A stretch of DNA of 64,000 nucleotides from Oasisia sp. SBJ-2009. Its lineage: Eukaryota; Annelida; Polychaeta; Sabellida; Siboglinidae. The stretch spans positions 4,137,690-4,201,689 of the forward strand of contig OZ024855.1 in NCBI GenBank assembly GCA_964017155.1, written 5' to 3'. Shown here piece by piece: positions 1 through 64,000 of this stretch; within the stretch, counting starts at the first letter, position 1, and each line of letters begins with the position of its first letter. Position numbers and translations under genes: made by a program. The notes beneath the pieces are model-generated. The model searched no databases and was not told the origin of the DNA. It saw only the letters and a program-made list of their open reading frames with translations.

Positions 1-56
1 GTGTCCTCAGGAAGGTTGTCTCGTCCTTCTTGCAAAACCGCATGAAACGGATAAAC
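1..56 (-). CDS. SAP-domain gene, exon 3 (partial, runs off the left edge)
   Basis: On the minus strand a good 3' splice site (tctttcag) ends at 57-60 and the exon starts at 56. One base completes the arginine codon split from exon 2. The translation then continues FIRFMRFCKKDETTFLRT without a stop to the window edge. The join gives an LYDDR-FIRF sequence, which fits the conserved LY..RF...R block I recall from SAP-SWIM-type invertebrate proteins. The rest of the gene lies outside the window. Confidence 0.6.
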
Positions 57-389
57 CTGAAAGACATTATATGTTATGACAGTGATTTATGAACTTAAAT
101 GCAGAAAATACACGTGTTAACCTGTGTAAAACAGTATAAATGTAAACCATGTTCATAACTGAAACAACTCAATATAAAGTTCATAATAGTTTTGAGTATT
201 GAAGTTACAGTTAATGTCTTTGTAAAGGACACTGCATGCAGCAGCATGGGCATCAAGCATTTCACTGTTTCATGTTTGAACCAAGAGTGTGTGCATGTCT
301 TTGTGCAAATAATGTTTGGTATTTAACAGTATGTGAATATAATTCCTATTTACATATTTTACGTCTTATAAATAAAATGTGTTAACTAC

Positions 390-605
390 CTGTCATCGTA
401 AAGTTCTTTTGCGTTTCTGTTGAGGCTGGTTCCTAATGGATGGAGAAACTGGTCGACTGTGTGTGTTGTTACAGGTGGGAGAATAGTGTTGCCTGTGACA
501 TCTCTGTAGTGGGTAGCATGGGGAAGAGACATGTGCCAGTCATCATCATGGTTGAGGTCACTGGTGGTATAACCAAAATTGCTGTTCCGGTCATATGCCT
601 CCAAT
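390..605 (-). CDS. SAP-domain gene, exon 2
   Basis: Internal 216-nt minus-strand exon bounded by an acceptor (ttttcag, intron side 606-607) and a donor (gtagtt, intron side 388-389). It is read in the frame set by exon 1: the split codon CG|A gives R and the SAP helix continues as ELIERLEAYDRN. Past the SAP domain the translation has an acidic/histidine patch (DLNHDDDWHMSLP) and a block YRDVTGNTILPPV ending LYDDR. That arrangement resembles SAP proteins that carry SWIM zinc fingers or YqaJ-like nuclease regions and are common in marine invertebrates, but the diagnostic domains are not in view. The donor is weaker than consensus. Confidence 0.65.
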
Positions 606-1294
606 CTGAAAATAACATGCAGTGTAAATTATACTAGTCGTATAATATAGGTGTACAATTATTATTAGTAACCATTTTTATATAAAAAACAATTATTCAC
701 ATTAAAACCAATAATTTGTTAGCTATCCTACATATGGATGAAATGTGTGTACATTAACAAGACAAGCCCAGCACACGAGTGCATATTAATTATTACAGGC
801 ATATTCATTATTTCTGTAGCCATTACAGTCCAGGTTACAGAAAATGACAACTCACAAGAACATGCCTGTAAAATGTCTGCTACTGTGTTGCCTGGTGGCT
901 TTTACCTGAATAAACATTGGGCATTGCTCTAATCTCAGTTCTGGCTTGAGTATAAACTCCACACACGTTCACACCTACTTACTAAAGACCACAACACTAA
1001 TGTGCCAAGATAATGGTAGTTAGCCTGTGTGTATTCACTGGTCTGAATGCACTGTCAACACGTATTCAGCTCTGGCTCTGCGACTCCAATTGCATAACAT
1101 TACGTAACCAATCCCCGGCTATTCACTTGACTGACCCTTTTATCCTTTACATTTCACACGTAATTAACGGAACTCAATACCCAATTCATCTGTAATAAAT
1201 TATTCTAAAGTCACTGTTTACTAGTCATCTGGATACTTATGTATGTATAAAATAATTAAAGGTTACCCCCATTATCGTTCAGCGTGCCACTTAC
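606..1294 (-). other. Intron 1 of the SAP-domain gene
   Basis: AT-rich sequence between the gtaagt donor (1289-1294 on the + strand as cttac) and the ttttcag acceptor at 606-612. No further exon, repeat or RNA was recognised. The short open frames here carry no recognisable domain. Confidence 0.55.
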
Positions 1295-1392
1295 CGTTCA
1301 ATCAATTCCTTTTTGCGGCCTCCTCGTCTCGCCCCTCTCCTTAACAGTTCTCTTTTAAGCTCCGGCAGAGTCAGATGATCATATTTACCCAT
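1295..1392 (-). CDS. SAP-domain gene, first coding exon
   Basis: The start codon is the minus-strand ATG at 1390-1392, and a consensus donor (gtaagt) follows base 1295, giving 98 nt (32 codons plus 2 nt). The peptide begins MGKYDHLTLPELKRELL and continues with RRGARRGGRKKELIE. This matches the SAP motif (two amphipathic helices, L.LPELK..L..RG...GRK.ELIERL), which usually binds AT-rich DNA or serves as a nuclear protein-DNA tether. With exons 2 and 3 the frame stays open for about 123 residues. The gene is transcribed away from cubilin. It may be a domesticated or still mobile SAP/SWIM/YqaJ-type gene, or a host nuclear gene; the window does not decide. Confidence 0.7.
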
Positions 1393-2458
1393 CACAACAC
1401 AAATTGTAACAACAAAAACGAACTTAAATCACTATTTAAAACTCATACGTAGAAACGATACCGTAAAACGTGGGATAACCGCATGAGGCCTAGTGCCGGT
1501 ACGGTAGTGGCGCCGCGTAGCGGGAAACAGGTGCTCGGGTCCTCAACGCATTAACACCCTGTCGTTTAGGTCTCCGTCGTCGAGACGTCGCGTAATACTT
1601 CCAATAGGATTGGCAGAAAGTGGTTGCGATGGAACGCACTCCAACATACGGGGATCGACCAGCGCCATTTTCTTTGCGTATTCCATAGGCAGGGACCGGC
1701 AAATCCGCTAGGGGCGCGTCGGTAGCTCGGTTGAAATTTGTGTTCACTAGGTTTTTCTGCTCATGAGGGGAGGCCCAGGGAAACTCCTTTTAAGAGCCTC
1801 GTATTAATCGTATGACGGTGAAACCAAATGTTTCTGAGACCCAAAATGACAGTGAATGCGGCCGTGTAAATTACAATATTTTAGGTGGGTTATTTAATTT
1901 TGATGTTTATGAGTGAATATGCGCTATGTTCGAATAATTATATCTTCGTAGCACGCGGAGGAAGTTTTCTGAAGTTTGGATAGTAGTTAGATAAATATTT
2001 ACTAAGAAGACCCTGAAAATTTCATATAAATCGCATGTAGCGCATTGTAGCTAAATCGTTTTGAATTTACCGCCCATTGTCAGGAATGCGCTGATGCAAT
2101 AACGACCATCTTGGAGTAATCTAATATCCGGTTCAAATCTAACTGCATCTTTGAACACGATCATGTTTCAAAAAGATATTTTGGTGTGAATTAATATCTA
2201 AAAAAATAATCTTTCTAATGTAGTTAATATTCCAAATGTATAAGTTTATTTGAGTATCGTATCACTAATATTGGCACTTGGACGTATGCTACACACCGCG
2301 CTGTGCATGCCAGAGCCGAGGTCACAGATTTCGTACCGTATTTGGAAATTTAAATGTGCCATAACTTTTTACTGCTTAAAGATATTTATATTCTGTAAAC
2401 GGTATCGTGTTACCTATTATACATACAATCGACAGGCACCATCATAAACGTGGTAAAT
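1393..2458. promoter_or_regulatory. Upstream region of the SAP-domain gene with a CpG-rich block
   Basis: The stretch from about 1480 to 1770 is markedly GC- and CpG-rich compared with its AT-rich surroundings, and it lies just 5' of the SAP-gene start codon. It contains GCGCCATTTT near 1660, a YY1-like word often found around CpG promoters. A promoter role is inferred from position and composition. From 1800 to 2458 I see only AT-rich unique sequence. Confidence 0.35.
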
Positions 2459-2785
2459 CTATTTTTCTATTGTTTTGCCTGTCCCTACCATAGCGGAATC
2501 AACTGAGCGGAATCGACTGAAACAAGCTAATAAACCAACGGAGCAAGAAGTGACGTGGCTAACGGAGCTAACAGGACCTCCTTTGTACCAAAGCTCGCAG
2601 GTCCTTCTTATACTGACGCAATATTCCTTCAGTGGTACGTTCCCTGTTAAGACGTCGTGAGCACACTCACACAAACGTCGGACCAGATTCTCATTTCCCG
2701 CCTCGATGATGGCCCTAGCTAAAGCAGGTTCAGCGTTAGCAAGGAGACTAAGGCACAATGAGTTTCTCTTCAGTCGGGCCGACAT
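2459..2785 (-). pseudogene. Degenerate small ORF resembling a Polinton/Maverick-associated protein
   Basis: The minus-strand translation contains LLANAEPALARAIIEAG followed by a CECAHDVLTGNVPL-type segment. Small proteins with an L..LA...P..R..I......L...LCECA.NVL.GNVPL pattern recur in invertebrate genomes next to Polinton/Maverick elements; this is from memory and the family name is uncertain. After the GNVPL block the resemblance continues in a different reading frame, so the copy looks frameshifted and decayed. No capsid, polymerase or integrase neighbour and no terminal repeats were seen, so this is at most an isolated fragment. Confidence 0.4.
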
Positions 2786-3313
2786 GTCGAATGATGGATG
2801 TGACTACGACAGACATGGTTCTATTTGTATATTGGGGATGTAAGCGTACTGGTACGTTCCCGGAGTCAGGTAGGATATTACTGCACAGGCACAAGTGTTT
2901 CGATGTGGACTGTTTCAAGTAGACGAATATGTAGCCGTGAGGTGTGCAAACAGAAGGCAAACATGGACGAAACTGACTTACCGTGAAAAGAGACGCGTCG
3001 CAACTGCAAAACTGACTATCAACATCACGTGAGTGACAACACAAAATATATATGTTCGTTTTTCATAATTGTGAATAATATGTAAAACGTACAGGATTGA
3101 TTTTTTTTCAACATAAAAAACCATGTCACAATTACATACAGACAGTTTTCGAAAAACAGTATTTTTTTATATTTAATTATATCACAACGTATATATCGCC
3201 TGAAACCAGTACACTTTACAGAGTTCGTTTATTAAACGTTAAATTAAATTAAAGTGATAGTAACAGTTATTTGCCATTTACACAAGCCTAAATATCATAA
3301 CATCTCACTGTCT
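2786..3313. other. Intergenic, AT-rich, no gene recognised
   Basis: Unique-looking AT-rich DNA. No domain-bearing open frame, RNA or repeat was recognised between the degenerate ORF and the hairpin at 3314. Confidence 0.5.
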
Positions 3314-3347
3314 CCGTTCGTGCCCACTTGAAAGTGGGCACGAACGG
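3314..3347. repeat. Perfect 16-bp inverted repeat with a 2-nt spacer
   Basis: CCGTTCGTGCCCACTT (3314-3329) is followed by GA and then its exact reverse complement (3332-3347). The stem is GC-rich in an AT-rich setting. Such near-spacerless hairpins can be transposon ends, cruciform-forming sites or cloning/assembly artefacts; nothing nearby settles which. Confidence 0.85.
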
Positions 3348-3417
3348 CTCGTAGCCACTAACGACCGCGTTTTTACGTACGCTTTGTCTACTAACGGCTG
3401 GATCTATATAAATATAA

Positions 3418-5334
<1,917 letters not shown>

Positions 5335-5693
5335 CGGTAAACCAGACTTGCCACATTTTGGGGATGGCAATCCGTATTTTTGACCTAACATTTTGTAAGA
5401 ATCCGTATCAATCCGTATCATTAATCAGATCTTCCAGTTAACTGGCCTAGGTCTTTACAAAACATTTTTTCCACGGTTTTTTCGATTATTGGGGCCAGTA
5501 ATTAACTGGAAGGTTACCGAAGTTTTTCTTCACTTCAGTACGTTTAAACTGCGTACCGCAAAACAGACAATGTCATCAAATAATGAAAAATTATTTCAGC
5601 ATTTCGCGCGTATATCGAGGTTTCACTTGTAAGCGTCAACATTTTGAAATCAGACATGCAGGCTATTAATTTTCATTGAACTCGGCGTCGAGC

Positions 5694-8600
5694 TCCATTT
5701 CCTCATCATCATCATCATGCTGTCGGTCGCGAAGCGACAAAGACTGCTTCCGTCACTTGACTCTTGCTCTCCATTTCTCTCTCTGCTGTGAGAGTGATGT
5801 CCAGGAGTCGATCTTTATGTCTCTCAGCTTCAGGTTTCTCTTGATGGTATCTTTGAACCGGAGACGAGGGCGCCCTCTCTTTCTGTGACCAGAAGACAGT
5901 TGGGAGTAGAGAACCTGCTTCGGTAGCCTGTCTGATGACATCCTCATGAGGTGTCCAGTCCACCGGAGATTCTTTCTGATCAGAAGATCTTCCACAGATG
6001 GCAGCCCTGTCCGTTCGAGTATTTCCTTGTTTGTCACTTTGTCCATCCAGGTTATCCTCATGATCGAACGCAGATGCAACGTTTTCACCTGTCGTCTGTA
6101 CACTGTCCAGGCCTCGGCTCCGTATAGGAGGGTGGACAGCACGATTGCACGGTATATCTTGCCTTTAACCCGCATGGACCCATGGTGGTTGTTCCAGAGT
6201 CTCTGGCGTAGTCGGCCGAAAGATGCACTAGCCTTGGCCATCCTCCTCTGTATTTCATCGTCAATGCATCCGTCACTTGATATAGTGCTTCCGAGGTAGG
6301 TGAATTCCATAACAGAGTTCAGCTTGTTTCCATCAACCATGATATCCTCCTCTCGGGTTCTTGTAGAGTTGGGTTAGTACAGCACCTCGGTCTTCTTGAT
6401 GTTAATCTTCAGGCCGAACTTCTTTGACGCATTGGAAAAAGCATCCACTATTTTCTGCATCTCTTCAGCAGAGTGTGCAACCAGTGCACTGTCATCTGCG
6501 AATAGCAGCTCCCTCATCAGTATCCGTGTAGTCTTGGTCTTCGCTCTGAAGTGTGTGACGTTGAATAGGTCAGCGCTCTGTCTGGACTGTATGTAGATGC
6601 CATCCCCCATGTCTCGGAAAGCATTGTCGAGCATTGCTGATAGGAAGATGGAAAAGAGCGTGGGCGCCAGTACACAGCCTTGATTGACCCCATTTGTGAC
6701 CCTGAACGATTCCGAGACTTCCCCTCCAACATTAACAGTCGCCATCATTCCGGTATGTAGTGCCTCGATCATTGTTGTGAACTTCTCTGGGCAGCCATAC
6801 TTCTTCAGTAGCTGCCATAGTCCGGTCCTCCCAACTGTATCGAACGCCTTACTGGAGTCGACAAATACCATGTACAGTGGTCGGTCCTGCTCAATGCACT
6901 TTTCTTGTAGTTGTCGGAGACAAAATATCATATCCACGGTGCTCCGGTTACCTCTGAAGCCACATTGTGTCTCCGGAACTACCTCTGGTGTTAGGTGGGT
7001 AGATAGTCTGTTGAGGAGGATCCTGGCGAAGATCTTGCCTGCTATGGAAAGAAGAGAGATTCCTCTATGGTTCCCACAGTCTGTTCGATCACCTTTCTTG
7101 TAGATGGTTATAATGCTTGCATCCTTCCATGCTTGTGGTACAGAACCCATCTCCCAGGCATTGGTGATTAGTTGGTGCAGTCTCCTGAACAGATTGTCTC
7201 CTCCATGCTTCCATACTTCTGCAGGAATTCCATCTCCTCCAGGTGCTTTGCAATCTTTCAGGCTGGCGATTGCTCTAGCCATCTCATCCATAGTTGGAAT
7301 CTCATCAAGGCTTGTCTTGGTAATGCGCTGCGGGATGTTGTCCAGAGCTTCGTTATCTATGTCGCCAGGGACGTTGAGTAGCTTCTGGAAGTGTTCACTC
7401 CATCTTGCCACAACTCTCTTGCTGTCAGAGAAGGTTTCCATTCCGTCTGTTGATTTTAGTTGAACAAGTCCCTTCTTTTTGGGTCCCCACACTTCCTTCA
7501 GTCCATTGTAGAAGCCCTTCATGTTGTTACTGTCAGCAGCTCTCTGCAGCTCCACTGCTTTCCTTTCCCACCAGTCCGACTTCAGTGCACGGGTGTGTTT
7601 TTGTAGCAGTCTGCAGGCATCTTTGTATGCTGCAGTGGTGGATCTAGTGCTCCTGGTTTGCAGCACTCTCTGGTGGGCTTGATCTCTTCTGCTCATAAGA
7701 GTCTGTAGCTCCTGGTCGTTGGGGTCGAACCAGTCCTGGTGTTTTCTGTCTGGCTTGCCAAGATATGTCTTGGCTGTGTTGTACACAACCTGCTGCAGAG
7801 CTGCCCATTCCTTGTCTGGTGTTGAGTTTTCCTTCTCCTCCCAGTGGGCGAGAGCACTGTCCATCTCCTGCTCAAAACTCTCCCTATGGCTGATGGTACT
7901 TAGTTTTGCAGTGTTGAGCTTGGTCGGCTTATTTGTCCCTTGCCTGTTGTGCTTTTGTCGTATTCTGAAAGCCACTTTTGATCTCAGCATCTGGTGATCG
8001 GTCCAACAGTTTGCTCCACGCATGGCTCGGGTGCTGTGGATGTCCATCTTATCCCGACACCTCGTGATGATGAAGTCTATCATATGCCAGTGTTTGGAAC
8101 GAGGATGCATCCAGGTGGTCTTGTGTTCATCCTTCTGCTTGAACATGGTGTTTGTCACTATCAGTTCGAACTCAGAGCACAGAGCCAGTAGAAGTTCGCC
8201 ATTGGAGTTGCATTTCCCAATCCCATGTTTGCCCATGACCAAGGGCCACTTGTCATTGTCTCTTCCTATCCTCGCATTGAAGTCTCCTATCAGCAGTAGC
8301 TTATCGGTATGAGGGATGCCCCTGAGCACACTTGCGAGCTGGTTGTAGAAGGCCTCCTTGTTTTCATCTGGGTTTGTCATTGTCGGAGCATACACGCTGA
8401 TAATTGTAGCAAAGTTGTCCTTGCTCAGAGGTAGTCTCATCGTCATGATTCTGTCACTTACTGGCCGTGGCATTTCTGTCAGCTTTGTGATGATATCCTT
8501 TTTGATAGCAAAGCCCACTCCGGCCTCCCTTCTTTCTCCTTCGGGTTTGCCACTCCAGAAGAAAGAGTATTCCAAGTCGTCGAGACTACCAGACTCTGAG

Positions 8601-9222
8601 AACCTTGTTTCACATAGGGCGGCGATGTCGATGTTGTATTTGGCAAGTTCCATTGCTACTAGTGCCGTACGTCTTTCTGGTCGGTTAGCTCCTTCTCGGT
8701 CGAGGAGAGTCCTGACGTTCCATTGTCCAATTGTCAGTAGTTGTCTTCTTTGTCTTCTTATTCCTAGCTGATTTTCCACTGTCGACGGAAGATGAGGTCG
8801 AGCAGCGCGGTCCTTGGTAACCCGGGCGACGGCCGATCCGGTATCATGTTTCGTGCAGTTGTACATTTCATGGAAGCTGCTAGCAAAAACTTTTGAAGTA
8901 CCGCTGGCTTTTGCAAGTTACTAGCGACACTCTCTCGGGGAACAAATAGAGGTCTCACACCGGCAAGAACAAGTCAAGACAGGCGCAAACTATTTGTCCC
9001 TGCAGTGGCTGGTCGAGAGATGTTGGGAGTTCCATACGTCAACCGCCCTTGATGCTGCCACAGTGACATGGTTTTCTGTTTAGGGTTTGCTCCCTTAGCC
9101 TTCGGTTCTGACAAGAACCTATACCACAAGGCAGTGGTTTACAACTCTGCATGGCAGGGGCGTCAAACTCCCTGAGGTATTGCAATACCTGAGGTACTGC
9201 AATACCTGCATATCCATTTCCT
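5694..9222 (-). mobile_element. Full-length RTE/BovB-like non-LTR retrotransposon
   Basis: The element body at about 5704-9212 (minus strand) is flanked by the direct repeat TCCATTTCCT at 5694-5703 and 9213-9222, taken as the target-site duplication. The 3' end is a short ATG trinucleotide run (seen as cat repeats at 5704-5718), the usual tail type for RTE elements. The length of about 3.5 kb and the single ORF with an apurinic-like endonuclease followed by reverse transcriptase fit RTE. It is inserted inside a hAT-like element, so it is the younger of the two. It begins with a leader of about 350 bp ahead of the ORF. Confidence 0.8.
5753..8866 (-). pseudogene. RTE LINE ORF (endonuclease-reverse transcriptase) with one internal stop
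   Basis: From the ATG at 8864-8866 the frame is open for 830 codons. It shows endonuclease motifs: WNVRTL at about 49-54, CETR at 85-88, IGDFNARIG from 193 and a WTDHQML box near 290. Reverse transcriptase motifs follow: APGGDGIPAEVW, NHRGISLL, CGFRGNRSTVD, VFVDSSKAFDTV, NQGCVLAP, and the catalytic LLFADDSAL at about 787-795. A TAA at 6374-6376 then interrupts the frame. The same frame resumes directly and stays open to a stop at 5753, encoding the FTYLGSTIS block and the GRPRLR-containing C-terminal region typical of this clade. Only this one defect is evident, so the copy is young but probably inactive. The protein would nick target DNA and reverse-transcribe its own RNA in cis. Confidence 0.85.
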
Positions 9223-9585
9223 ATAGTGCTCTTTATAATCATCACGCGCCTGCCACGCGCCCCGTTCCTACACGTCGAGCCACCTGCCGCAGCTTTCAGA
9301 ACTAATATTTACCAGCACGCCATCTATTACGCACTACAATAAACTAATCGGTGGTTTAGGTCGTTTGTTTCGAATCGATTTACTTTGTCACAAACAGTAA
9401 ACAATTATTCCGTTATGCAGTATTGTTTTGTGACGCATACAAGCCACAATGTGGTTAAAAACAATTACCCCATAAATTTACTTAAAATCCGTATTAAAAC
9501 GGAGTACGGCCGTATCACTTTAAAAACCGCCAAAATCCGTGTCGGATACGGGTAATCCGTATGATGTGGCATGTCTGCGGTAAGC

Positions 9586-12195
<2,610 letters not shown>

Positions 12196-12412
12196 CAGGG
12201 GCGAGCGTGCGGGCGGGCGTGCGGGGGGGGGGGCGCGCCCGCCCGCCCGCCCGCCCGCCCGCCCACGCCCGCCCGCCCGCCCGCCCGCTCGCCCGCTCGC
12301 ACGCACGCACGCACGCACGCACTCACGCAGACATGCACGCTCGCACGCACGCAGACATGCACGCACGCACGCACGCAGGCAGGCACGCAGGCAGGCACGC
12401 AGACACGCAAAA
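12196..12412. repeat. GC-rich (CGCC)n and (CGCA)n simple repeats
   Basis: A poly-G tract and CGCCCGCC-type repeats (about 12200-12300) change into ACGC/AGGC tetranucleotide repeats (about 12300-12412). The A/R/G/P- and C-rich open frames on both strands come from this repeat. It lies 0.3-0.5 kb upstream of the cubilin start codon and has strong potential for G-quadruplex and hairpin structures. Confidence 0.9.
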
Positions 12413-12593
12413 TGAGCTAGATTCACAGCTTGGGTATAGAACCAGAAGCAGCCGGAAAGAACTTGAGAGACACACACTGCCGGAGCCAAAACGACAGACG
12501 GAGAAGTCGTAGTTGGGATACGATGAAGCAAACACGGAAACACACTCCGAGATGTCGTTCGTCGCGAAAGCGGATCATCTGTGACAGTGACAC

Positions 12594-12605
12594 GGGTCAT
12601 GACCC
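12594..12605. promoter_or_regulatory. Palindromic nuclear-receptor-like half-site pair (IR0)
   Basis: GGGTCATGACCC is a perfect 12-bp palindrome formed by two inverted GGGTCA half-sites with no spacer, about 44 bp upstream of the TATA box. Inverted repeats of AGGTCA/GGGTCA are the binding form of several RXR-type and steroid-type receptors. Function is inferred from motif and position only. Confidence 0.4.
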
Positions 12606-12608
12606 CTC

Positions 12609-12619
12609 GGGTGGGCGTG
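12609..12619 (+). promoter_or_regulatory. KLF/Sp-like GC box
   Basis: GGGTGGGCGTG lies about 30 bp upstream of the TATA box in a CpG-rich stretch. It matches the G-rich strand of Sp/KLF sites. Short motif, so moderate confidence. Confidence 0.35.
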
Positions 12620-12648
12620 TGCAGTTGGCACCTCGCGGCGTCCTCCCG

Positions 12649-12657
12649 TTATATATA
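12649..12657 (+). promoter_or_regulatory. CUBN: TATA box of the cubilin promoter
   Basis: TTATATATA within an otherwise GC-rich stretch, 48 nt upstream of the ATG at 12705. It would place transcription start near 12680 and leave a very short leader. An upstream ATG at 12664 (nine-codon frame) would lie outside such a transcript. Confidence 0.5.
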
Positions 12658-12704
12658 CCCCAGATGGCGCAAGCGACACCAACGCGGCGTTGACGCTGAC
12701 CGGC

Positions 12705-63411
<50,707 letters not shown>

Positions 63412-63413
<2 letters not shown>

Positions 63414-64000
63414 GTCAGTGTGACCTCATATCTAGTATCACTGTATCTATGTCAATATGACATTGTATCTGTCAGTATGACATTGTATCTAGGTCAGTAT
63501 GACATTGTGTCTAGGCCAGTCTGACATTGTATCTAGGTCAGTATGACATTGTATCTAGGCCAGTATGACATTGTATCTAGGTCAGTATGACATTGTATCT
63601 AGGCCAGTATGACATTGTATCTAGGTCAGTATACATTGTATCTAGGTCAATATGACATTGTATCTAGGTCAGTATGACATTGTATCTAGGTCAGTATGAC
63701 ATTGTATCTATGTCAGTCTGACATTGTATCTATGTCAGTATGACATTGTATCTAGGTCAGTATGACATTGTATCTAGGTCAGTATGACATTGTATCTATG
63801 TCAGTATGACATTGTATCTAGGTCAGTATGACATTGTATCTAGGTCAGTATGACATTCCATCTAGGTCAGTATGACATTGTATCTATGTCAGTATGACAT
63901 TGTATCTAGGTCAGTATGACATTGTATCTATGTCAGTCTGACATTGTATCTAGGTCAGTATGACATTGTATCTAGGTCAGTATGACATTGTATCTAGGTC
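63412..64000. repeat. 22-bp minisatellite overlapping the exon 26 donor
   Basis: About 26 units of TCTAG|GTCAGTATGACATTGTA-type sequence, continuing past the window edge. Each unit repeats the AG|GTCAGT junction of exon 26 (exonic ATCAG|GTCAGTGTGAC). The first copies next to the exon are the most diverged. Confidence 0.95.

Larger units (their letters stand above)
5335..9585. mobile_element. Non-autonomous hAT-like DNA transposon interrupted by a LINE
   Basis: The left end reads CAGACTTGCCACAT from 5343. The right end at 9577, on the other strand, reads CAGACATGCCACAT (one mismatch in 14). Flanking 8-bp repeats CGGTAAAC (5335-5342) and CGGTAAGC (9578-9585) differ at one base, the target-duplication size expected of hAT elements. 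ATCCGTAT-like words recur near both ends, as subterminal motifs often do in hAT elements. Without the nested LINE the element is only about 0.72 kb and has no transposase, so it would depend on a transposase supplied elsewhere. Superfamily assignment rests on target-duplication length and TIR form. Confidence 0.65.

Noticed and set aside
1490..1747. 85-residue minus-strand frame in a CpG-rich block
   Set aside because: No domain, odd composition, and it lies upstream of the supported SAP-gene start; better read as promoter sequence.
5946..8771. Plus-strand frames of 117-139 residues
   Set aside because: Antisense shadows of the minus-strand RTE LINE ORF.

Overview
The window is animal nuclear DNA, most likely from a marine mollusc or another lophotrochozoan. 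Genes are split by GT-AG introns, non-coding DNA dominates, micro- and minisatellites are very abundant, and metazoan-type LINE and DNA transposon remnants are present. No bacterial gene organisation, rRNA, convincing tRNA or CRISPR array was seen.

The main gene is a cubilin (CUBN) orthologue on the + strand. It starts at 12705 behind a TATA-type, CpG-rich promoter and runs off the right edge. I could join 26 exons (3,563 coding nt, about 1,187 residues) with an unbroken reading frame. They encode a signal peptide, a furin-type RDKR site, the conserved cubilin N-terminal segment, a short coiled-coil stretch, eight EGF-like domains and CUB domains 1-5 plus the first part of CUB6. In vertebrates cubilin is a peripheral endocytic receptor anchored by amnionless, and roughly 21 further CUB domains would be expected to the right of the window. 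Exons make up only about 7% of the 51 kb occupied here.

Left edge (1-1392): the first three exons of a divergent minus-strand gene that begins with a SAP domain. From 1.4 to 12.5 kb the DNA is intergenic. It holds a small degenerate ORF resembling one often seen with Polinton/Maverick elements, a perfect 16-bp hairpin, and a nested transposon. In that nest a non-autonomous hAT-like element (5343-9577, 8-bp target duplication) carries a full-length RTE/BovB-like LINE (5704-9212, 10-bp target duplication) whose single long ORF is broken by one stop codon. GC-rich repeats precede the cubilin promoter.

12.7-29 kb: small exons for the leader and trimerisation region lie in long introns with microsatellites, including a 1.6-kb pure tetranucleotide array, and fragments of one LINE family. 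29-35 kb: EGF exons. 35-64 kb: CUB exons separated by introns that are mostly minisatellite.

The most unusual observation is how the minisatellites relate to splice sites. In at least four introns (after exons 10, 21, 24 and 26) the repeat unit contains the last bases of the upstream exon plus the 5' splice site, so a donor-like junction is repeated tens of times. Two further arrays run directly into a 3' splice site (before exons 20 and 25). After exon 24 the 45-bp unit is an exact number of codons with no stop, so use of downstream donor copies would extend CUB5 by multiples of 15 residues in frame. All functional statements rest on sequence reading and family knowledge; no searches were run.
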